This document shows, in pieces, positions 34,752 to 43,485 of a stretch of 64,000 nt of DNA. Source of the stretch: DASWJZ01 sp963739005 (GTDB lineage: Bacteria > Pseudomonadota > Alphaproteobacteria > Rhizobiales > Afifellaceae); contig CAVTYQ010000004.1 of NCBI GenBank assembly GCA_963739005.1, positions 552,589 through 616,588 on the forward strand, read 5' to 3'. A program made the translations under genes and the position numbers. The notes below the pieces were generated by a model. It ran no database searches and had not been told where the DNA came from. It saw nothing but the letters and a program-made list of their open reading frames with translations. The number at the start of each line of letters is the position of its first letter. The stretch's first letter is position 1.

Positions 34752-35387
34752 ATGACGCTCGCGACACTCTTCGGGTTCATGTTCCTGGCGGCGCTTCTCA
34801 TCATCTCGCCGGGTCCGAACGGTGTTCTCATCGCGAAGACCGTGCCGACCTCGGGCCGCGCGGCGGGGTTCGCCAACATCGCCGGCTTCGTGGTGGCGTT
34901 CTTCATCCACGGGAGCCTCTCCATCCTCGGATTGTCGGCGCTTCTGGTGCAGTCTGCGACGCTGTTCGAGGCGGTGAAGCTCGTCGGAGCGGCATATCTC
35001 GCCTGGGTCGGCGCTAAGGCATTGCGCGACGCCTGGCGCGGTCGCCCGGCAGCGCTTGCCGACGTCGTGCCGGCGCGCCGCAGGCGCACTTTGCGCAGGG
35101 CCTTCCTGGACGGGCTTCTCACCAATGCGCTCAATCCCAAGGTCTCGATGTTCTATCTCGCCGTCTTTCCGCAGTTCCTGCTGCCGGGAAAAATGTCGAT
35201 CCCGGCGGCTTACGAGCTGGTTGTCGTCCATGCCATGCTGAATGTTCTGTGGTTCGGCGCGATCGTCATCGTGTTTGCGAAGCTCTCGGCGCTCGCCCGA
35301 TCCGGCCGCTTCGAGCGCGCGGTCAAGGCGGTGACCGGGGCGGTGTTCATCGGGTTCGGCTTCGAGCTCGCCACCTATCGGCCGTGA
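34752..35387 (+). CDS. LysE/RhtB family amino acid exporter
   Basis: The 211-residue protein has the six-helix LysE pattern with the N-terminal LLIISPGPNGVLIAKT motif (about 16-31), and FLDGLLTNALNPKVSMFYLAVFPQF in the middle. It exports an amino acid or a beta-amino acid; beta-alanine or 3-aminoisobutyrate is a reasonable guess because it lies between two genes that make and use them. It starts 20 bases after the hydrolase gene. Confidence 0.88.
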   Translation: MTLATLFGFMFLAALLIISPGPNGVLIAKTVPTSGRAAGFANIAGFVVAFFIHGSLSILGLSALLVQSATLFEAVKLVGAAYLAWVGAKALRDAWRGRPAALADVVPARRRRTLRRAFLDGLLTNALNPKVSMFYLAVFPQFLLPGKMSIPAAYELVVVHAMLNVLWFGAIVIVFAKLSALARSGRFERAVKAVTGAVFIGFGFELATYRP

Positions 35388-35409
35388 TGCATCGGGGAGT
35401 GGTTTCGTA

Positions 35410-36864
<1,455 letters not shown>

Positions 36865-36884
36865 AGAGGCCTGTCCTTCAGCCT

Positions 36885-36986
36885 GTCGTCATTGCCGGGC
36901 TTGACCCGGCAATCCATTCCGTCGCGCTGATCACTGGGTTGACGGTCACGGAACGGATGCCCGGATCAAGTCCGGGCATGACGACA
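36885..36986. repeat. Intergenic palindromic repeat element
   Basis: Two palindromes face each other: one centred on GCCGGGCTTGACCCGGC (from about 36894) and one on GCCCGGATCAAGTCCGGGC (from about 36959). The outer ends TGTCGTCAT and ATGACGACA are also inverted, so the roughly 100-base element can fold as one large hairpin. Such elements are common in Rhizobiales genomes. It separates hydA from the converging cupin gene and may act as a transcription stop for both. Confidence 0.75.
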
Positions 36987-37004
36987 AGCGAGTTGGAACA
37001 TGAT

Positions 37005-37448
37005 CTAGGCCGCCTTTGCGCCGACCGACTTCAGAAGCTCCGGCACCAGCGCTTCGAGTTCCGGTAGGAGCACGACGCTCTCCTGCTCGTGCGGGTCGGT
37101 GCGGGCAATGACCGCCGTCGCCGGCTTGTCGCCGAGGTTCATGGGAAGATGCGGCACGCCCGCCGGGATGTAGAACATCTCGCCGGCGCGCTGGACGACG
37201 TGCTCCTCGAGCCGCTCGCCGAACCAGACATGCGCCTCGCCGCTCATCAGGTAGATCGCCGTCTCGTGGCTCTCGTGCTTGTGGATCTTGGCGCGGCCGC
37301 CGGGCGGGATCGTCAGGAGGTGCATGCAGATCGCGCCCGACCCCACCGTCTCGCTGGCGATCCCCTCGAAATAGCTGAACCCCTGCTTGCCCTCGTAGGT
37401 GCCGGTGGGGCGCACGATGCGGCAGGTCTTTGCTGGCGATTTCTGCAT
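37005..37448 (-). CDS. Cupin domain-containing protein
   Basis: The 147-residue cupin has GGRAKIHKHESHETAIYLMSGEAHVWFGE with the metal-binding His cluster and RAGEMFYIPAGVPHLPMNL as second motif. It is an unknown enzyme or binding protein. ATG 37448 opens MQKSPAKTCRIVRPTGTY; the open frame farther upstream overlaps the region before the ABC transporter genes, which are divergent. Confidence 0.82.
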   Translation of the reverse strand: MQKSPAKTCRIVRPTGTYEGKQGFSYFEGIASETVGSGAICMHLLTIPPGGRAKIHKHESHETAIYLMSGEAHVWFGERLEEHVVQRAGEMFYIPAGVPHLPMNLGDKPATAVIARTDPHEQESVVLLPELEALVPELLKSVGAKAA

Positions 37449-37599
37449 GGTAGGCGTCCTTCCGATGACCGGACCGCGCCCCAGTCGCGGGCGCGGCGAT
37501 TCCTTTTCCGCTAATATACGGCGACAGCAAGCCCCGCGCCTCAAGGGCGCGACACGGGGAGCGAAATTGCGCTAGGTTCCGCCGGGGCAGGCGGACATC

Positions 37600-38451
37600 A
37601 TGGCGGATAGTCGGATTCAGGCTGAGCGGATGGAGCGTATCGTGCGGGCGGGCGCGGCGCCCGCGAAAGCTCCGGCAAGCGTCATCGACATCAGCGGCCT
37701 CTCGCTCACCTTTGAGACTGCCGACGGGCCGGTAGAGGCGCTTTCCGACATCTCGCTCAGCGTGGAGCGCGGCGAGTTCGTCTCGCTGATCGGGCCGTCG
37801 GGCTGCGGCAAGACCACGCTTCTCCGCGTGATCGCCGACCTCGAGCAGCCGAGCGGTGGAAAAATCCTCGTCAACGGGCTTTCGCCGGAAGAGGCGCGCA
37901 AGACCCGCTGCTACGGCTACGTCTTCCAGGCCGCCGCGCTCTATCCCTGGCGCACGATCGCGAAGAACGTGGCGCTGCCGCTCGAGGTGATGGGAATCTC
38001 GTCGGCGGAGCGCGCGGAGCGGGTGAGGAAGAACCTCGACCTCGTGAACCTCACGGGCTTCGACCGGAAATTCCCCTGGCAGCTTTCGGGAGGGATGCAA
38101 CAGCGCGCCTCGATCGCCCGCGCTCTCTCCTTCGACCCGGCGCTCCTTCTCATGGACGAGCCGTTCGGCGCGCTCGACGAGATCGTGCGCGATCACCTGA
38201 ACGAGCAGCTGCTTCAGCTTTGGGCGAAGACGCAGAAGACCGTGATCTTCGTCACCCATTCAATTCCGGAAGCCGTGTTCCTGTCGACGCGCATCGTGGT
38301 GATGTCGCCGCGCCCCGGCCGCATCCACGAGGTGATCGAAAGCGACCTGCCCAAAATCCGCAACCTCGACATGCGCGAGACGCCGGAGTTCCTACGGATC
38401 GCCCATCAGGTGCGCGAAGGCCTCCGCGCAGGGCATAGCTATGACGACTGA
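37600..38451 (+). CDS. ABC transporter ATP-binding protein (SsuB/TauB/ThiZ type)
   Basis: The 283-residue ATPase shows Walker A GPSGCGKTT (65-73), the Q-loop VFQAAALYPWRT, the signature LSGGMQQR and Walker B LLLMDEPFGALDE. It is the first gene of an uptake system with two permeases and an NMT1-type binding protein. The adjacency to the dihydropyrimidinase operon suggests a pyrimidine or hydantoin-like substrate. Confidence 0.92.
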   Translation: MADSRIQAERMERIVRAGAAPAKAPASVIDISGLSLTFETADGPVEALSDISLSVERGEFVSLIGPSGCGKTTLLRVIADLEQPSGGKILVNGLSPEEARKTRCYGYVFQAAALYPWRTIAKNVALPLEVMGISSAERAERVRKNLDLVNLTGFDRKFPWQLSGGMQQRASIARALSFDPALLLMDEPFGALDEIVRDHLNEQLLQLWAKTQKTVIFVTHSIPEAVFLSTRIVVMSPRPGRIHEVIESDLPKIRNLDMRETPEFLRIAHQVREGLRAGHSYDD

Positions 38452-38470
38452 AAGCCGGCCTCCGCGCGAG

Positions 38471-38576
38471 CCCTCCCCCCTTGCGGGGGAGGGTTGGGAG
38501 GGGGGAAGAAAGCTGCCACAGCGCACATCCCTGCCTCCGTCGTATTCGGCGACACCTTCTCCCCATGGGGGAAGGG
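38471..38576. repeat. Degenerate palindromic repeat between ABC transporter genes
   Basis: CCCTCCCCCCTTGCGGGGGA near 38471 and TTCTCCCCATGGGGGAAGG near 38557 are two hairpin-forming units with GC-rich arms. The same kind of sequence recurs at 42113. The right unit ends 8 bases before the permease ATG and provides its purine-rich ribosome binding site (GGGGAG at 38574). Confidence 0.65.
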
Positions 38577-38583
38577 GAGCGGC

Positions 38584-39504
38584 ATGAGCGCCGTGCTCGA
38601 AGCTCCGGCGGTCGCGAGCGAGGGCTGGCATCGCCGTGCGATGGCCGGAAATGCTGGGCCGATCCTCGTCATCCTCATTGCCGTCGTCGCCATCTGGTAC
38701 ATCGCCACGTTCGCGCTGAATGCGCCGTTCCAGCGTGACCTCGACGAGCGGCGTGGGGCAACGGTCTCCTTCTCCGAGCTTGTCGCAGAGACGATGACGC
38801 AGAAGAAGCCGACGCTTCCCGCCCCCCACCAGGTTGCCGTCGACCTCTACCAGACCGTGGTCCTTGCATATCCCACGAAGCCGTCGAGCCTCCTCTACCA
38901 TTGCTGGGTAACGCTCTCCTCGACGCTTCTCGGTTTTGCCATGGGAACGGCGCTCGGCACCGCCATCGCCATCGCCATCGTGCATTCGCGCACGCTCGAC
39001 AGAAGCCTGATGCCGTGGATCATCACCTCGCAGACGATCCCGATCCTGGCGATCGCGCCGATGGTCATCGTGGTGCTGGCGTCCATCGGCCTGAAGGGCC
39101 TCGTGCCGAAGGCGCTGATCTCGACCTACCTTTCCTTCTTCCCCGTGACCGTCGGCATGGTGAAGGGCTTCCGCTCGCCCGATCCGATCCTGCTCGACCT
39201 GATGCGCACCTATAATGCCAGCCGCGCGCAGGTCTTCTTCAAGCTCCGCGTGCCGGCCTCGGTGCCCTTCCTCTTCGCCTCCATGAAGGTGGCGATCGCG
39301 ATCAGCCTTGTCGGCGCGATCGTCGGCGAGCTTCCGACCGGCGCCGTCGCCGGCATCGGCTCGCGCCTCCTTTTCGGCTCCTACTACAGCCAGACCATCC
39401 AGATGTGGTCGGCGCTGATAGCGGCCTCGGTGGTGGCGGCAGTGCTGGTGACGCTCGTCGGCGTCATCGATCGCCTGGTGCGGCGCGCGATGGGCGCGCG
39501 ATGA
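38584..39504 (+). CDS. ABC transporter permease (SsuC/TauC type)
   Basis: The 306-residue protein has an N-terminal helix (about 26-44), a long loop, and a BPD_transp_1 domain with the EAA-like segment YNASRAQVFFKLRVPASVPFLFASMKVAIAISLVGAIVGE. It pairs with the second permease, whose ATG overlaps its stop by 4 bases. I use ATG 38584; upstream codons lie in the repeat. Confidence 0.9.
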   Translation: MSAVLEAPAVASEGWHRRAMAGNAGPILVILIAVVAIWYIATFALNAPFQRDLDERRGATVSFSELVAETMTQKKPTLPAPHQVAVDLYQTVVLAYPTKPSSLLYHCWVTLSSTLLGFAMGTALGTAIAIAIVHSRTLDRSLMPWIITSQTIPILAIAPMVIVVLASIGLKGLVPKALISTYLSFFPVTVGMVKGFRSPDPILLDLMRTYNASRAQVFFKLRVPASVPFLFASMKVAIAISLVGAIVGELPTGAVAGIGSRLLFGSYYSQTIQMWSALIAASVVAAVLVTLVGVIDRLVRRAMGAR

Positions 39505-40607
39505 ACGGCCGCCCGTCGCAAGTCCTTTATCCGGCGGTGGCGATCGCCATCGTCGCTTTCGTGCTCCTCGTCTCGACGACCGGGCCGGCTGTCATGGGAT
39601 CGCCGCTTTCGCCCGTCGCCGGATTCCTGGCGCTCGCCGGTTTGATCTCGATCTGGCAGCCAAGATGGCAGCTCCTGTTGACCGGCGTCACAGCGCACGG
39701 CGCCGCGCTCTTTCTTGTCCGCGCGCTTCCCGACGTCGCCGGCCATGCCGGCCTCGGTTATTGGGCGCTCGTCTTCTCCGCATGGCTGACCGCATGGGCT
39801 TTCGTGCAGGCGCTTTCCGCGCTTCGCCCGACGGGCGCGTGGGTCCGGCGCCTCGTCGGCGTCGCGATTCCCTTCGTCTTCGGTCTTTGGGTGCTGATCC
39901 TTTGGGAGATTGCGGTTCGCGGCTTCGCCGTCCCGTTCGTCCTGTTGCCGCCGCCGAGCCTGATCTGGCAGAAGATCATCGTCTCCGGCCCGACGCTTCT
40001 CGCCGACTTCCGCCAGACCTTTCTGAAGGCGGTTCTCTTCGGCTACGCCGTCGGCTGCCTCTCCGGCTTCGTCGTCGCCATTCTCGCCGACCGCGTGCCG
40101 TTCCTGCGGCGCGGCCTTCTGCCCGTGGGCAATCTCTTGAGCGCGCTCCCGATCATCGGCATCGCCCCGATCATGGTGATCTGGTTCGGTTTCGACTGGC
40201 AGTCGAAAGCCGCCGTGGTGATCGTGATGACCTTCTTCCCGATGCTGGTGAACACGATTGCCGGGCTTGCCGCTACGGAGGCGATGGACCGCGATCTGAT
40301 GCGCACCTATGCCGCCGGCTATTGGAAAACGCTGGTAAAACTGCGGCTTCCGGCCGCCCTGCCGTTCATTTTCAATGCCTTAAAGATCAACTCGACTCTT
40401 GCCATGATCGGGGCCATCGTGGCCGAATTCTTCGGCACGCCGATCGTCGGGATGGGGTTTCGCATCTCCACCGAGGTCGGCCGCATGGGGATCGACATGG
40501 TCTGGGCGGAAATCGCCATGGCCGCGCTAGCGGGCTCGCTCTTCTACGGATTGGTGTCGCTGATCGAACGCGCGGCGACGTTCTGGCACCCGTCCTTCCG
40601 AGCCTAA
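39501..40607 (+). CDS. ABC transporter permease, second subunit
   Basis: The 368-residue permease starts with four short hydrophobic segments (about 8-125) not found in the first subunit, followed by the common BPD_transp_1 domain (FVLLPPPSLIWQKII onward) with YAAGYWKTLVKLRLPAALPFIFNALKINSTLAMIGAIVAEFFG. The two permeases form a heterodimer. The ATGA overlap with the upstream gene means coupled translation. Confidence 0.9.
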   Translation: MNGRPSQVLYPAVAIAIVAFVLLVSTTGPAVMGSPLSPVAGFLALAGLISIWQPRWQLLLTGVTAHGAALFLVRALPDVAGHAGLGYWALVFSAWLTAWAFVQALSALRPTGAWVRRLVGVAIPFVFGLWVLILWEIAVRGFAVPFVLLPPPSLIWQKIIVSGPTLLADFRQTFLKAVLFGYAVGCLSGFVVAILADRVPFLRRGLLPVGNLLSALPIIGIAPIMVIWFGFDWQSKAAVVIVMTFFPMLVNTIAGLAATEAMDRDLMRTYAAGYWKTLVKLRLPAALPFIFNALKINSTLAMIGAIVAEFFGTPIVGMGFRISTEVGRMGIDMVWAEIAMAALAGSLFYGLVSLIERAATFWHPSFRA

Positions 40608-40647
40608 CGCCCTAAGAAAGCTTGGAAATTCCAAACGGAGGTAGTCA

Positions 40648-41628
40648 ATGAAGAAGGTTCTCTTGAGCGCGATTGCGTTCGCCGCGGGGCTCGGTTTCAG
40701 CCAGGCTTTCGCGGACGACGCGCTGACCCTGCAGCTGAAATGGGTCACCCAGGCGCAATTCGGCGGCTATTACGTCGCCAAGGACAAGGGCTTCTACAAG
40801 GACGAGGGGCTCGACGTCACGATCAACCCCGGCGGGCCGGATAGCGCGCCCGAGCAGGTGATCGCCGGCGGCGGCGCCGACGTGATCGTCGACTGGATGG
40901 CGGGCGCGCTCGCGGCGCGAGAGAAGGGCGTGAAGCTCGTCAACATCGCGCAGCCTTTCACCAAGGCCGGCATGGAGCTCGTCTGCCCGACCTATACCGG
41001 CATCAAGACCGAGGCCGACTTCAAGGGCAAGACGCTCGGCGTCTGGTTCTTCGGCAACGAGTATCCGTTCTATGCCTGGATGCACAAGATCGGCATGTCG
41101 ACCGACGGCGGCCCCGACGGCGTCACCGTTCTGAAGCAGAGCTTCGACGTGCAGCCGCTCATCCAGAAGCAGGCGGACTGCATCTCGGTCATGACCTACA
41201 ACGAATACGGCCAGGTTCTCGACGCCGGTTTCAAGCCGGAGGACCTCACCGTCTTCAACTATTCGGCGATGGGGAACGACCTCCTCGAGGACGGCCTCTA
41301 CGCGCTTGAGGACAAGCTCGCCGACCCGGCCTTCAAAGACAAGATGGTCCGCTTCGTGAAGGCGTCGATGAAGGGATGGGATTACGCGCTCGCCAATCCG
41401 GACGAGGCGGCGCAGATCGTCGTCGACAATGGCGGCCAGGATCTCGACCATCAGAAATACATGATGGGCGAGGTCGCCAAGCTGACCGCCGGCGGCAACG
41501 GCGTCTTGAACGAAGACGCCTATAACCGCACGGAGCAGGCGCTGCTGGATCAGAAGATCATCCAGAACAAGCCGTCGGGCGCCTGGACGCACGACATCAC
41601 CGACGCCGCCGGCCTCGGCAAGATGTAG
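40648..41628 (+). CDS. ABC transporter substrate-binding protein (NMT1/ThiY-like)
   Basis: The 326-residue protein has a signal peptide (1-22, QAFA) and the NMT1/THI5-like pattern: TLQLKWVTQAQFGGYYVAKDKGFYKDEGLDVTINPGG (about 26-62). This ThiY-like group binds pyrimidine-type ligands in the HMP/thiamine system, which fits uptake of pyrimidines for the neighbouring pathway. A strong Shine-Dalgarno (ACGGAGG) precedes the start. It is the last gene of the transporter operon. Confidence 0.88.
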   Translation: MKKVLLSAIAFAAGLGFSQAFADDALTLQLKWVTQAQFGGYYVAKDKGFYKDEGLDVTINPGGPDSAPEQVIAGGGADVIVDWMAGALAAREKGVKLVNIAQPFTKAGMELVCPTYTGIKTEADFKGKTLGVWFFGNEYPFYAWMHKIGMSTDGGPDGVTVLKQSFDVQPLIQKQADCISVMTYNEYGQVLDAGFKPEDLTVFNYSAMGNDLLEDGLYALEDKLADPAFKDKMVRFVKASMKGWDYALANPDEAAQIVVDNGGQDLDHQKYMMGEVAKLTAGGNGVLNEDAYNRTEQALLDQKIIQNKPSGAWTHDITDAAGLGKM

Positions 41629-41688
41629 CCGGGAGGCGCCGGCCGCGGGGCGCACACCCGCGCGCGCCCCGAACTTGGAACCCTGTGG

Positions 41689-41713
41689 AAAGCCCGGCTG
41701 GTCGCCGGGCTTT
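41689..41713 (+). terminator. Hairpin terminator after the ABC transporter operon
   Basis: AAAGCCCGGC, loop TGGTC, GCCGGGCTTT form a perfect 10-base stem ending in TTT, about 60 bases after the binding-protein stop. It has an A tract before and a short T tract after, as in factor-independent terminators. Confidence 0.7.
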
Positions 41714-41736
41714 CTGCCTTGTCATGGAGGATGTGC

Positions 41737-42111
41737 ATGACCGCGAGTACGATGCAGCCCTGGTTTCCGTTCACCTTCAACTTCCCGAGCGGCGACGTCG
41801 ATCTCGCCAACTGGTTCTCGCCGAGGATCGACGTGAGCTACGCCGGCAACCCGGCCATCGAGCGCGACGTTGTGGAGAATGTCGCGAGTTTCGGCGATCA
41901 GCTCGGAACACTGATCGATGCCGTGGTGGAGCTGGCGGGCGACGCCAAAGGCGGAAAGCTGAAGGACCTGCGTGACCTGAAGGCGAACGTCGATGAGGTC
42001 AAGACGCGCCACAAGCGCGACGTGAAGCGCGACGCGGAGGCGGCGATCGAACGGCTGGCCAAGCTCGACGAGCCGGCGCTGAAGGCGCTGATCCGCCGCT
42101 ACGCGGCTTAG
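41737..42111 (+). CDS. Hypothetical protein, 124 aa
   Basis: The protein is not recognised. It starts at ATG 41737 behind GGAGG (41726), right after a terminator. Residues 5-25 are aromatic-rich (MQPWFPFTFNFPSGDVDLANWF); the rest is charged and mostly helical, with a Lys/Arg/Asp/Glu-rich coiled-coil-like segment (LKANVDEVKTRHKRDVKRDAEAAIERLAKLDE in broken form). No signal peptide or Cys. Coding is supported by the Shine-Dalgarno and by codon use. Its stop overlaps the kdgK stop. Confidence 0.6.
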   Translation: MTASTMQPWFPFTFNFPSGDVDLANWFSPRIDVSYAGNPAIERDVVENVASFGDQLGTLIDAVVELAGDAKGGKLKDLRDLKANVDEVKTRHKRDVKRDAEAAIERLAKLDEPALKALIRRYAA

Positions 42112-43097
42112 AGCCTTTCCGCCTTGCGGTGAGGGGTTGGGGAGGGGTCTCTCTCCCTCTTCCTCTCGGCCGCAGCTGCTTTGAGCGCTTTCGCGCCGTC
42201 GATGTTCGCAAGCGCCCCGTGCACGCCGACGACCTCCGCGGCGACGATGTGGCCGAGGCGCGCCGCGCAGAGCGGGTCGAGCCCGATGATCCGTCCCGCT
42301 AGATAGGCGCCGGAAAAGGAATTGCCTGCGCCGGTCGTGTCGACCAGGCGCGGCGGTTTCGTCGGCGGCACCTTTCCGTGGATTCCGTCGCCGAAGACGA
42401 GCACCGGCTTTTCGCCGTTCTTCACAACGAATTCGCCGACGCCGGAATCGATCATCCGACTGGCGGTGCGGCTTTCTGTGCGATCGCCGAAAACATCGCG
42501 CGCATCGGAAAGCGTCGGGAGCGCGATGTCCGTCACATGAAATGCCGCTTCGATCGCCGCCCGCGCCGTCTTCTTGTCCGGCCAGAGAACGGGGCGGTAG
42601 TTCGGATCGAAGGCGATCTTTGCGCCCGCTTTCCGCCGCGCCGCGATCTCCGCCAGCAGCCGCCGCCGCGCCGGGGTGCTGAGGATCGCGAGCGTGATGC
42701 CGGAGAAATAGAGCATGCCGGCGCCATCGAGCGCGCGCTTCAGCCAGGCGGCATCGTCGGCGAGACACCGCGCGGCGGACTCGCTCCGCCAATAGGTGAA
42801 GGCGCGCTCCGCCTTATCGAGCGTGATTGCATAGAGGCCGGGCCGCCGCCCCGGAATCTTTCGGACGCGGTCGGTGTCGACGCCGCTCTTCGCGAAGAAG
42901 CTCTGCATCTTTTCGGAGAACGGATCGTCGCCGAGCGCCGTCACGTAGGCGACGCGCTGTGCCTTCGGCAGGATCGAGCGCACGTACCAGGCGGTGTTGA
43001 AGGTGTCGCCGGCGTAGCCGAGGCGCCAGTCGGCGCCCTTGCCGGCGGAAAGCTCGATCATGCACTCGCCAACCGAGGCGAAGGCGACGGGTTTCAT
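42108..43097 (-). CDS. kdgK: 2-keto-3-deoxygluconate kinase-like PfkB sugar kinase
   Basis: The 329-residue PfkB kinase has ECMIELSAGKGADWRLGYAGDTFNTAWYV (about 11-39), the substrate side typical of KDG kinases, and the ATP/anion-hole motif DTTGAGNSFSGAYLAG near 262-277 with the catalytic Asp. It would phosphorylate KDG to 2-keto-3-deoxy-6-phosphogluconate. The last 20 residues (RDPSPTPHRKAERL and before) come from a repeat sequence at 42113-42151 and are probably not part of the fold. Confidence 0.86.
   Translation of the reverse strand: MKPVAFASVGECMIELSAGKGADWRLGYAGDTFNTAWYVRSILPKAQRVAYVTALGDDPFSEKMQSFFAKSGVDTDRVRKIPGRRPGLYAITLDKAERAFTYWRSESAARCLADDAAWLKRALDGAGMLYFSGITLAILSTPARRRLLAEIAARRKAGAKIAFDPNYRPVLWPDKKTARAAIEAAFHVTDIALPTLSDARDVFGDRTESRTASRMIDSGVGEFVVKNGEKPVLVFGDGIHGKVPPTKPPRLVDTTGAGNSFSGAYLAGRIIGLDPLCAARLGHIVAAEVVGVHGALANIDGAKALKAAAAERKRERDPSPTPHRKAERL
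42113..42151. repeat. Repeat unit overlapping the kdgK 3' end
   Basis: CCTTTCCGCCTTGCGGTGAG and the following GGGTTGGGGAGGGG resemble the left unit at 38471-38508 (CCCTCC...CCTTGCGG...GAGGGTTGGGAGGGG), with a few changes. It extends into the last codons of kdgK. Confidence 0.6.
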
Positions 43098-43253
43098 GAA
43101 AGCCTGCAGGAGGTGGCGCAGTTCATCGCCCGTCTTCGCCTTCGCTCGGCTCCGGCTTCGCCGGGCAGGCTCCGCTCTAACTCGCTACGCCGGCCGAACG
43201 TATGCGCCCTCACGAAGCCTGGCGCGCCAGGCGTAGCTCGTAAGAGCGAAGCC

Positions 43254-43338
43254 TGGTGCCCAGGAAAGGACTCGAACCTTCACGCCTCGCGGCACACGGA
43301 CCTGAACCGTGCGCGTCTACCAATTCCGCCACCTGGGC
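43254..43338 (-). tRNA. tRNA-Leu (CAG)
   Basis: On the minus strand GCCCAGG opens the acceptor stem (base 43338) and CCTGGGC closes it, followed by A and an encoded CCA (to 43254). The D-arm GGCGGAATTGGTAGAC, the anticodon loop TTCAGGT (anticodon CAG, complement at 43302-43304), a class II variable arm and the T-loop GGTTCGAGTCC are in the proper order. Eighty-five bases including CCA. Confidence 0.96.
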
Positions 43339-43485
43339 CGGTGATCGCGGCCTGACTTAGGGCCTGGCCTTTAGGGTGTCAACGCGGGCAGCGGCCAAGG
43401 ACATGCCGGTTGCCACGCAAGCGTCGGATGGTCCAGAAACGGAGCAGAGTTTCGCGGAAGCGGGCGCGCGGACGAGGAGAGAAGC

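Noticed and set aside
36946..38259. 437-residue minus-strand frame across cupin and ABC ATPase genes
   Set aside because: Part coincides with the cupin in another frame and part is antisense of the ATPase; no similarity.
43205..43262. Phage or island attachment site at tRNA-Leu
   Set aside because: Only a short partial repeat is present and no integrase or second full tRNA end is seen in the window.
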